Assembly: GCA_027943245.1 (NCBI GenBank)
Contig: JANDJZ010000015.1
Span: 1 to 64,000, forward strand
Direction: 5' to 3'
Length of the DNA: 64,000 nucleotides
Origin: Acanthamoeba sp. SK_2022b
Taxonomy: Eukaryota; Discosea; Longamoebia; Acanthamoebidae
In this document: positions 9,210-18,942 of the stretch, piece after piece
Layout of the letters: each line of letters begins with the position of its first letter
Numbering within the stretch: position 1 is the first letter of the stretch
The notes under the pieces: model-generated
What the model saw: the letters and a program-made list of their open reading frames with translations, nothing else
Told to the model about the DNA's origin: nothing
Database searches by the model: none
Made by a program: the position numbers and the translations under genes

Positions 9210-12200
9210 TTACTGGCCAGCTGTGGAACTGGCCATGACACGCCTAATCTTACGCACGCGATCCGGATTGTCCAGCCTATTATTGAAATGGAATCACACA
9301 TTACCAAAGGAAAACTGACAAAGGCCAATCCGTCTGCCCCAACCTGTACTGTATCATGTTGGTGAAGTCGATGCCGTAGGACACGCCGTTGTCGCCGACG
9401 ATCGTGGGCTTGTACGTCGAAACGCCGGGGATCATAAGCTCGTAGTTACTCTGGATGAGGTCGTTCGCCGAGCTGTCGAAATTCTGCCACGTCCCGTCTT
9501 CAGGCTTCTGCTCTCGCGCGGTCCCCCCCGCCAGGTGAGCATCAACCATAGTTGTGTGCGCCTGTTCATGTGTGTGCGGCGCCGTACGTAGAATTGCCAG
9601 TGGGGCTTAGGTGAAGCAAGAGGACTGGACAGAGGCGTGGCTGCGGGCATGCTGTACGGGACATAGGGATTCCGGGACGTGCTACGATACGGCGTCGGGG
9701 CCAACGTGGAGGAAGGCGTGGTCATCAGCGAAGATATGAGGCTATGGGACGGCGTCGAGGAGAGAGCCCATGACGGCGAACTGCCGAACGGTGGCGACGT
9801 GAGGCTGGGCGGCGGTAGTGGCGCTGAGCTGAGGGTGTAGGACGGCGAGAGCGAAGGAATCGAGGGGGCGGGAGGTGGGGACGAGAGGAGAGCGGTGTTC
9901 AACGACAACGGCCCGGTGCCGAACGTGAGCGAGCCGGGAGGCGAGGCGAGCGCCGACATGGATAAAGGAGAGGAGGAAGACGATGACGACGAGTCTGTAT
10001 CGAGATAGTCCACCACGACCAGATACCGGAGACGAAATTGATCGTGCGTGGGCACGGTGTAGATGGGCGAATGTAGTGGGGCATGCGGCAGCATCCCTAA
10101 AGAGGGCCGAGAACGAGAGAGAGAGAGAGATAGAGGAGAAGAGTAGTCGCCGTAGTACAGGTCAGTCCCTTGTTCCTTTTCTCTCTCGGCCGAAAGCATG
10201 GTTGCTGATCGTACCGAGCGGAATGGTTCGGATCGGGCCTTGCGGAACGACAACGCCCGACAACACCTTGACCTCCGTCAAGTGGTTCTCGTTGTAGAGC
10301 GCGTGGTCATTTCGAATACTTTGTATTCGCGTGTTGAGAGCCGGCAGCCCGAACACGTCCATCAGATTCACATGCAAACGTGAAGGGGGTTGGGCTCTAG
10401 TGTACACTTTGTTGGGGAGACCGTCCGCATTTCGGGTACGAGCAAGACGACCAGCGTTGGCACGAATGCTCTGAAGGGACAGAATGTTGAATAATGGCGC
10501 GGCCGGGGGCTCCGGTTTCCCCACGGCCACCTCGGCCAACACTACGCAGGCCTACGCACAACCCTCCCGCACCACCAAACGCACGGTGGATAATCCAGAT
10601 CGACAGGGAGCGTCTCGTTCTCATGGAAGCGGTACGTTCTCGCAGGGCTTTGCGTTCAGCGGGTGGTACCCGTCATTCTGCTCCTGGACGACCGCGTAGG
10701 CAAACTGCGGCGAGAAGCAGTAGCCTGTGCCCAGGAGATAAGGCTTGGATGAGTAGTTTCTATTTTATTTTTATTTTTATGGTTTTGGTGGTTTTTTGAT
10801 TGTGAATTTCTTATGATTTTTTATTTTTATTTTTGGAAAGTGACGAGACAGGCCTGTCGTACCTTGCTCGTGGCAGGGGAGCTCAGACGTCAGGACCTGA
10901 AACGCCAGATGCTTCGGCACGCCGTGCCACAGGAGCATTCGCTTCTCGTCTGCAGGAGGTCACCAGCGAAGAAAGACGTAACTAAAATGCGATGCTATGT
11001 ATGACACTGCCAGGCAAGTAATGGTAGAAGGAAGAGGAGAGTAGACCTCCGTAGCGAGCCTCGAATCCGCTGCCATGTACTTGCTCGGCGAAAGAAGGCT
11101 TCTCCTTGAGCACGAACACCTCCTTCACTTGCAGCGAAGTCTTGGGCTTTTCGTTGGTCTGGGCCAAGTACTGCGTGGCACCCAGCAAGCGAGAGTGAGA
11201 ACACGTCCGTGCCTCATACACTATAAGTGAGAAACATGACAGGATACCTTTAAAATGGTACGGTATTCCTCCGTGTTCTTCTTGAGCACTTCCACATGAT
11301 AGTTGAACAGGTGCTCGTAACAGTGCTCCGCCACGTTCTGTGTTCGTGTACACAATAAACGTGTTGGCAAAAAAGGGGCTGAGCAAGAAAGAGAGGACAG
11401 GGCGAACCTCTTCATCGACTTCCTTGCGAATCGATTGCAACTTAAGATAGTTGAGCAGATTCTGTTCGGGACATAAAGGAAGGTGAGCGCGATCGGGCAT
11501 GAGAAGCCACGAAGTGGGAAAAAAGAGAGGGAGAGGGAGATGAGATCGTACGGTGGTGGCAGCGCGGCGTTCGTAGAAGCTGGTCATCACCTCTCTCACG
11601 ATGTCGCCATAGTTGGGCAGCTGGTCACGGATCACGCCACTCGTGTAGTGAGCCAACAGGCAACATGACCGCACAGCACTCGTTGGCTGGACCCGAACGG
11701 ACCTCCTGGCAGGGTACACGCTCCAGGTATTCGGCCACCTGCTTGATGACGTAAAGCTTTTTGGCGTTACTGAGCTCCTCTTCCTCCTTGTCCTCCTCCT
11801 CTATCCAGGTCAGCGCCCTGAGCGCCGCTTGCACATCTTCCTGGCTTACTAGTAGTGGGCACGTCGAGAAACGAAGCGACGTCACAACAGGATTTACACA
11901 TGACCCGCAAGGTGCTTACAACAGCGCGACAGGGCGAGCGCAGTTACCTGAATCCAACTTGGCTTCGTCAAAGTACTTGGTGAGCGAAGGCATCATTCGC
12001 TTGACGTCGATCGCGGCGGTTACCAGCTGCCTCACCTTGGGGTCCAGCGCCACGTACTTGGTCTGCTTCTTCATCTCCTGTTCGTTGCCTTCCGCCTCTT
12101 CGCTGCAATCTACCTTTACTTTGCCCTTTTCCTGCTCCTCTGCGTCTTACCGGCCAAAATTGCTGTACGGTCCACTCAAATACATTAAAGGGCAGATAAG

Positions 12201-12405
12201 AAACTGGCCGTACCTGGCGCAGGGGCCATATCACCCACGTACTCCTTCTCTTCTTCCTCAGGCTCTATGCGACGCTTTTTCTGAAAAAGATAGCTTGGTC
12301 AAGTTTACCATGAATAAACTTTGCTTGAAAACTTACCTTGTCCACACTCGCAACAGGCGACGTGGTGGCTTCGGACCAGTCTTGGGGCTTCCTTTTGGGT
12401 GGCAT
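9210..12405 (-). CDS. Poly(ADP-ribose) polymerase-like protein with C-terminal WWE domain
   Basis: Fourteen exons (minus): 12337-12405, 12214-12280, 11948-12139, 11703-11848, 11552-11620, 11408-11461, 11248-11337, 11047-11170, 10863-10949, 10636-10724, 10215-10551, 9588-10096, 9344-9507, 9210-9276; 687 residues, all phases agree. Lys/Arg-rich N-terminus, then helical regulatory-type region. The ADP-ribosyltransferase fold shows Leu-Leu-Trp-His-Gly at 276-280 (NAD-binding His279), Gly-Tyr-Cys-Phe-Ser at ~300-304 and the final Leu-Arg-Tyr-Leu strand. The catalytic Glu position aligns with Ile453. A Ser/Pro-rich linker leads to a WWE domain (~606-682: Trp-Gln-Phe-Tyr, Trp-Gln-Asn-Phe-Asp, Gly-Ile-Asp-Phe, Ile-Arg-Arg), a module that reads ADP-ribose in other proteins. 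Likely nuclear; mono-ADP-ribosylation or a non-catalytic role is more likely than polymerisation. Confidence 0.83.
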
Positions 12406-12814
12406 GACAGGACGCAGACTTTTACTTATCCTTGTATTTCCTGCTTGGAATGTTTTATAAAACTTCCAATAATGTAACCTTCCTTCTGCGGTTGGGGCGC
12501 GGGCGATATGTGCAGGCTCATGTGTGCGTCCAATCGGGCGATCACGCAGGCTCATATATGTGCTCAGGCACCAAAAGACCGATTGGGAACACAGGGCAAG
12601 AAGAAAATGGGTTGATCAAGCCCCCCAGCCAGTTGAGTACCGTGGCACTGCTCTTTCTTCTTCCGCACCCATTGGGCCAGAGTGACACCAAAAGCGGGGG
12701 GGAAGTCAGGGGAAGAGGGTTGGAACATTCTTAATTAAGAACGCGACCAATCAGATCAACCTCTGTGTTGTAAGTACTTCGCCGCAATGCCACGAGGCTT
12801 TTACAACAACACAA
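12406..12814. promoter_or_regulatory. Shared upstream region of PARP and secreted orphan
   Basis: 409 bp between divergently transcribed genes. No coding exon recognised. It is the presumed promoter for both; no individual element could be assigned with confidence. Confidence 0.45.
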
Positions 12815-13932
12815 ATGCAGCGCTCATGGCCCTCGCTGCTCCTCTTTATCTTTTCGATGCTTGCCTGTATCCACTTGGTTTCGTCCACTGGAGATGTGAC
12901 TGATCAGCAGCGTTTGAGGAGCGTCAACTCAACCAGCCCCGAAGAGGAGGATTGGTGTATTGGAGCCAACGGCATCACGCTGTGCGGGTCGATGCGCGTT
13001 GCAGGCGCCATTGACTACCTTACGTGGAACGGCCTGCAGTTCATCAACGCCGCTGATCACGGCCGCGAGCTGCAGTACGCCATCTCCAACCAGTACGGCG
13101 AGTGTTACAACCCGACCGAGGCCGGCTCGCAGAGCGACGGCAGCGGGCCGTCTACATCGTCGAAACTGCTCGGCGCCAACACCAATGGCAACATATACAG
13201 CACAGTCAGCCAGCCTGTACGGCCAGTCTTGTTCTCTCTCTCTCCCTCACTCACAATTCTCTCTGTTATGATCTTGTCGTGTATCGGCTGGCTGCTCGTC
13301 TTCTTCACATCAAGGCATTCTGGATAGCGCCAGGCGAGTGGGACCCGAATAACAACTGCCGCGGAGTGAATCCAACGGTTCTGAGCAGGTTCGTCACGTC
13401 CAAGCAGGTGAACATTGGCGCCTATGGCCAGTGGAACGCCATCCAGTATCTCATGTCCTCCTATGTGCCCGAGGTTTGTGAACCCAGACCCTGTAGTGCT
13501 GTAACTTTCAGCTTATATACGGCGCATACGCAGCCTCAAACCTTCCTCCAGTACGAGGCCCCTACTGGTTACCTGCAGCCCTACTTCAACATGTTCTTCA
13601 CCATCAATCTGGACTCGGGCCAGCTCACCCGGGTAGGCTCCAACGACGCTGAGACGACGGAACCGGTAATCATCTCCACGCCCGATGGGACTCACGCCAT
13701 GGGCGCCTACCTGGCCCGCGCGCCTCAGTCCGACTACGTGCATTATGCGCGCTTCTACTACGCTGACTACACGGCCAAGTGGAGCGTGGTCTACCGTCAG
13801 TGGGGAGCCGGTGTGAGCACGCTGACCTTTCAGAGCATCATCTGCGTGGGCTCCCTGCAAGACGTGCGGGGATGCATGATCAATGTGGCGCGCCAGTCAG
13901 GCTACATCCACTGCACTCATCCTGGCTGCTGA
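12815..13932 (+). CDS. Secreted protein of unknown function
   Basis: Exons 12815-13216, 13315-13473 and 13534-13932 give 319 residues. The N-terminus is a clear signal peptide (hydrophobic core from residue ~6 to 22, then Ser-Ser-Thr-Gly). The mature part has many aromatic residues and several Cys, including Trp-Cys-Ile and Cys-Gly-Ser near the start and Cys-Tyr-Asn-Pro-Thr-Glu-Ala-Gly in the middle. Pairs of Cys close to the C-terminus suggest disulphides. I do not recognise a family with certainty; the Cys-Tyr-Asn-Pro-Thr-Glu-Ala-Gly motif seems a good search key. No transmembrane segment after the signal, so secretion or lumenal location is expected. Confidence 0.75.
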
Positions 13933-14246
13933 TGGGCGGTTTCCTGAGAGCACAACGACACGTCCGACACAGCCAGGAAGTGGCCTGAAATTTCGGCGCG
14001 CTCTGGAGGAGCTGTCCTCACAGAGTTCCTCTTTAGCATCTCCCTGAGTGGCCACCAACAAGGTTCTCGGAACACCACTCGAGGTTCCTGCGACCCCAAC
14101 CAGGACTATCGTGCTCTCTTCGAACCCTTCCTTGGCAATCTGTAGTGAGTTCAAGCTTTCCCTCTGCCCTGCTAGTACTCCCCTTGTTCCTGGTCTGATT
14201 TGATATCTGTCCCGGTTGATTTGTACATGGGGCGAATGTGGTCAGA
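13933..14246. other. Gap between convergent genes
   Basis: 314 bp between two 3' ends (secreted orphan and exostosin-family gene). No gene seen; frames are shadows. Presumed 3' UTRs. Confidence 0.5.
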
Positions 14247-16127
14247 CTACCGGCTGGGGATGGGCTGCTCGGGGGAGTAGTAGAGAGGGTGGCTGTAAGG
14301 ATGGGTGACGACGTGCTTCAAGGCGCCGAACGAGTACTCGCCGCCGCCTCGCTGTCCGTAGATGTTCATCCGCAAGATGTCGAGCGTGGTGTCCATCTGC
14401 CACAAGCACACGAACGATGAGCGAAGCACACCAAAGCTGGATATCAATGAGGTTACCAGCGACGAGTCGTTTCTGAAGACCTTCTCGTAGACGATACGCA
14501 TGTTCTGTCGCATGCGCTCGATGTCCTCGTCGGAGAGACTACGCAGCACGTCGATCATCGACTCCCACGAGGATTCTGGCAGGATGACCGAAAAGCTTCG
14601 CCAGTCGAGGATCTCACTGTACGGATACGCGTAGTAATCGCCCAGTATCACGGGGATAGCGCCCGCGGCGATGGCCTCGGTGGTGCGGTAGGAGTAGAGG
14701 GCCCGGCCGCGCGGGCACAAGGCGAACTGTGTGCGAAAGAGCGAGTCCAGATAGTCCACTTCCACGCTGGGCTTCCCGCCCACATTCTCCCCCACAGACG
14801 TCTGTATATCGTGGCAGTCAAGGACAACTCACGCTGGCACGCACGCACCTGGGCGTGTGTGGGTGTGCGTGAGAACGTGTTCGTGTGCGTACCTGGATGA
14901 TGATGCCCTGGTCGGGGTCGTGAAAGCGTTCGGCGATGGCCTTACGCAGTGGGTAGTTGCGCATCGTTCCGAGGAAGGTGAGGAAATACTTGTTCTCTCG
15001 CTTCTGGTCGGGGCTGTCCCACCACGGCGGCACGTAGCGGCCGGACGAGTCTCTGAGGCCCTGGTTCGCCTTGCCGCATGGCGGGTTGAGCGAGATGTCA
15101 AAGGCCGGCCGGTAATTGGCGGTTGACCAGCCGACCTTGGCCGCCATGGCGTAGGAGGCATCAAACTCCAAGCCCATGTCATCGTGCTTGTTGAACAACA
15201 GGTGATTGAAACCTGCATCGTCACAATCCAGTGAGAACTCCACGTCAACATATCCATGAAACACGCCAGGTTGTTCTGCAGAGAGATATGTGTACCTGGT
15301 CCGCCGAACCGTTCCCAGGAGCCCAGGCTGCGAAGAGTCTTGGCGATGACCAGCGGGGTGCCGCGCTCGTTCGTGGCCAGGGTGTGCTCAAAGTTGGGGA
15401 CCAGCACGCAAGCCTTTGAGGGGTCCTCCACAAAATACTTGCTGGCCCTCTAGCGTGGTAGTATCACGTTGCGCGTCAGGCTCCTCACCGTTAGACAGCC
15501 AATAAGAGATCCGACACCGGGACGTGGGGAGATGCGTACGAGGGCGGCCCGTATGCCTTGCCACCATTGGGAGTGCAAAACGGGGGTGCCATCGATGCCC
15601 GCTATGTCTATGCCGTCGCCTGGTGGATATAGCGAGATAGCGAAGTCGTCGAGCGATGCGCCACACCTAACCATGCACCAACACGATCAGCATAACCGTT
15701 GTTGGAATGTTGTATCAACCCAACCCACCCCAATCAAATGGGAGAAGCTGAGGCAAGTACGGGGTACGGTTGAAACAGTTGGCCATGTTGCAGTCATCTG
15801 CGTCGATGGTGGGCAGGCCATAGTAGAGGAGACCCAGCGACCTTCGCAGCCCTTGCCTATCGTCTGTGGCAGCGGAGCGGGAAAGGAAATAAATTTTAAT
15901 TATAAATTGATTCTCGAAAAAGACATCAAGTCTGTCCACTATCTTCGTAGCAACATGAAAACAGCAGCGATATGTATGTTTCTCTTCTTCCCCGCATTTG
16001 AACGGAGGAGGTGACATCGCGTACCCCATTCAATGTGATAGTTTTGCGGGCCGCTCTCCAGGAAGAGCAACAGCAGTGCTATCCAATGAAGCAGCAGCAC
16101 GCAAGCGCCCACGAGCCAACCGCGCAT
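14247..16127 (-). CDS. Exostosin-family (GT47) glycosyltransferase, type II membrane protein
   Basis: Seven exons (minus): 16025-16127, 15725-15863, 15489-15666, 15296-15437, 14893-15212, 14457-14801, 14247-14396; 458 residues. A signal anchor (residues ~3-24, Leu/Val/Ile-rich) directs it to the Golgi. Family landmarks: Gly-Gly-Pro-Gly-Phe-Asn-His-Leu-Leu-Phe created by the exon 4-5 splice, Tyr-Arg-Pro-Ala-Phe-Asp, and near the C-terminal third Phe-Cys/Leu-Cys-Pro-Arg-Gly, Ala-Ile-Pro-Val-Ile-Leu and Phe-Ser-Val-Ile. GT47 enzymes add sugars such as Gal, GlcA or Xyl to glycans; donor unknown. The next gene upstream is another type II glycosyltransferase on the same strand. Confidence 0.85.
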
Positions 16128-16390
16128 GTAACGAGCGTGTCGTGTCTTCGTCCTCCTCCGCTACTTCGTGTCGGTCCCGAGATCTGTCCTTAAATAGTTT
16201 TTTTTGGGCTTTTTCTTGTCGCTTTCTTGTTGTCGACTTGAATGAAACGTGAGACTTTTCCTGTGCGGTCCCGACCTGCGGAGAGGCCACCTCTCTTCCC
16301 ACTCAGTGGACCATGCCCAATGATAGGGCAGTCAACACAGATAGTGGACCTGTCAGTGGTGAAACTGCGTTCTTGCGCCAATGACATTCA

Positions 16391-18128
16391 TCACGTGCAT
16401 GTGCCGTTTGCATCGACAAACCAATACTTGTTTCCTCGCATGGTCTGCGCACCGTAGAAGGAAGCGTGAACCAAGGGTTTACTTGTTTGGAAGCGGTAGT
16501 ACCTTGAGTTTATTGCTGCCGTAGATCCAGTTGAAGTGCAGCAGGTAACAGTGGCTGGGAGGCCCCAGGCGGAGGTCAATACACGTAGAGGGGACAGTGG
16601 AAATGTACAACATACTCTGATGCATCTGGTCGTTTGGCGTAGACCCCATTGGCGCCTTGCGGGGGAGCGGAGAAGAAGGTGCCGCCATTGCAGAACTCGT
16701 CCACCTCAAGGTTGGTGCGAGACAGCTCCAGTCCCGGTGCCTTGCCCTGCTTGACGCGATAGGCCACTGCGCAACCCAGTTTAGAATCTTAACGTGAGGG
16801 CGCAGCTGCAGCGGATCAGGCGGGATACATTGGGAGAAAGCCGACTGCTCGCTGACGTTGACACCCTTGTTCGTGCCATACTCCCACAGCACATGGAAGA
16901 AATCTATTGACCTTTGGTTGGATTCCACATAGTAGAGGCCCGAGTTCTGCAGCATCAAGTTGTTGAGACAAGACACCACAACCTCACGCGTACAAGGAGG
17001 AGATCAAGGGGTACGAGATAAGCATCTTTCGACACGCCGTAGGCCGAGTCAGACTGAATCTGAAGGTCAAAGTAGCGAGATCCATTGCGCAGTAGGGGCA
17101 GGGGATCGCGGAAGAAGATGATGTCACCGTCAACCAGCAGCACGTTGTAGCCGCGCAGGAGGACTTCGAGCACGTTGCGTGACTTGAGCTTGGATAAGCT
17201 CTTGAAGTCGCTGTTGCCGTGATAGAAGAAGTCTGGAGACGAGGCACGCAGGAATGGCGCTCCAGGTAAAACGCAGTCGATGCCCAGCCCCGGGCAGAGA
17301 GCCGCAGCTTCTTCGTCAAGGGCAATACCAACCACATTGGTGATGTTGTGCTTGTGGAAGGTGCACAACAAATTGGCAAGTAGCTCCATGTAGCCTGCAC
17401 GCATCGGACACCGTCAAACCTTGAAGACGATGCGGCACATGGGTGGATATGCGTGCGCGCGCGCGTGCGTGAAAGCGACGATGCACCTCGATTGAAGATA
17501 ACGAGTATCACGTCGCGGCCCTTCTTGATTGGCTGGCCGTGCTGCTGTTCATCGTAGACAGTAAATGCGCTTGCTCGTTCGTTGAGCACCTCGTCCAACC
17601 TCTGGTTAGGGACTGGTCGAAGAAGGGGCAGAGAGGAAAGGTAGGGAATTCCGTCCTCTGTGACTTGCACCTTCGTTTCTGCCTCGCCTCTGGTGTCTTC
17701 TTTCTGTTTCTGTTGAGCTGCCTTCTCTTTCTCGATTCGTTCCTTCTCTATCCGTTCTTGCTCTCTCTGTACAGCAAGTCGCCGCTCGCTCTCGAGTTGT
17801 TGCCGTTGCTGCTCCATGATTCGTTCCTCAGCGTCGTGTATGCCCTTCTCCAACTGCTTGTGTACTTGCGCTTCGTGCTGCTCCTCCCGATCACTGAGCT
17901 GTGTCAGCAGGTCCGCTTGTATTCGGCTGAGTTGCTCATTTACCCTTCGTTCCACAAGGTCTTCGACGTCCACCTCTGTCGGTAGCATATGCCCGCTGAG
18001 TTGATGCAGAAGCAGTTACCCCATTGTAAAAGAGTACCTTGTCGAGTTGCAAAATAGAAGAGAAGAAGCAGGCAAAGGCAAGCGACGGCCTGGATAGTCA
18101 CTAGGGACATCTTTCGCAGCTCTGTCAT
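16391..18128 (-). CDS. Nucleotide-diphospho-sugar transferase (PF03407/GT77 type), type II membrane protein
   Basis: Seven exons (minus): 18038-18128, 17487-17975, 17015-17394, 16794-16946, 16616-16749, 16503-16554, 16391-16444; 450 residues. Signal anchor at ~8-27. A charged Glu/Lys/Gln/Arg coiled-coil stem runs from ~32 to ~125. The catalytic part has Val-Asp-Gly-Asp-Ile-Ile-Phe (Asp282-Gly-Asp284 as DxD metal site), Phe-Arg-Asp-Pro-Leu-Pro, Asn-Ser-Gly-Leu-Tyr-Tyr-Val, Glu-Gln-Ser-Ala-Phe and a late His-Phe-Asn-Trp-Ile-Tyr-Gly with downstream Lys, all typical of the family. Golgi glycan synthesis is inferred. The donor after exon 3 (17014) and the 45-nt intron after exon 4 are the least certain joints. 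Confidence 0.82.
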
Positions 18129-18942
18129 GTCGATGTTTACCTGCCCTTTTTCTTTTCCGAGGGTTGAAAAGAGACTAAAAGAGGAAAAGAGGAGAAATAG
18201 TGCTCTCTGTATGTATTTCTGTCATATGGTTGAATGGTTATGTGCTCCAACAAGTTCCATCATGGATCTTACAATTAATGATTGCTGCCTTTGGTCAGGA
18301 GCTTAAGCTTAGGGGGAGAAGGAGGGTTTGTAACCACCTAAAAAATTTTCATTTTTATAGAATTCTAAGTACAATGATATTAGTCTCAGGCAAAGATAGG
18401 CGTACAAGAAGGTTAAAGGTTGTTGTGTAATGGTAATTTTTAACTGGGCACCTCTGCCCTGGAGGGAGTTGTTGGTTCATTTGCCAACTCTGGAAGATGT
18501 GCCAAATGATGTGGACATTGTGAGCAAGTGGCCTGCAGGTGCACTTCCATATGCCAGCTAGTGTGGTCAAGAGGTGGAACACATCAAACTGGGGTGATTG
18601 GTGCGATGTTTTGAGCCTTGACTCAGCCCAGCATCAACGAAAAAGGACTACCCCGTGCTGTCAATCCCAAGTAATCCCTGTGAATATTGTTGACAGACAT
18701 TTTTTGTGCAGGCAGACCAGAAGTTGGAAACGTATTGACAGTCGTCTGTCAATCATCGTGTGCCGCCACAGCAACAAACAACCAGGTAGGACGAGGCTCC
18801 ATCTTCTGGCGAGTGGTAGATGCGCGTGCCCGCATCGGGATGTGCAGGAGTTGCTCGAAGCGGGCCAGAGGTCCGGTTTTGGCTCACCAGTGGAACGCGC
18901 GACTATTGACGAGAGGTGCCGGCAGCGCAGTTGTCCCGGCGG
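18129..18942. other. 814-bp AT-richer gap
   Basis: Lies between the start of the glycosyltransferase and the 3' end of the ZGRF1-like gene. The stretch 18170-18720 is visibly lower in GC than its surroundings and has no ORF with domain features. A short palindrome (7-bp arms) is at about 18733-18750. I see no terminal repeats or transposase. Confidence 0.5.

Noticed and set aside
8969..9238. 89-codon plus-strand ORF
   Set aside because: Antisense to the last PARP exon at its end, with no domain, signal peptide or splice partner.
13897..14154. Minus-strand ORFs in the gap between convergent genes
   Set aside because: Compositionally random and overlapping the 3' end of the secreted-protein gene; no motif.
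18170..18720. Transposable element remnant
   Set aside because: No terminal repeats, target-site duplication or transposase/reverse-transcriptase similarity could be seen by eye; kept only as a low-GC gap.
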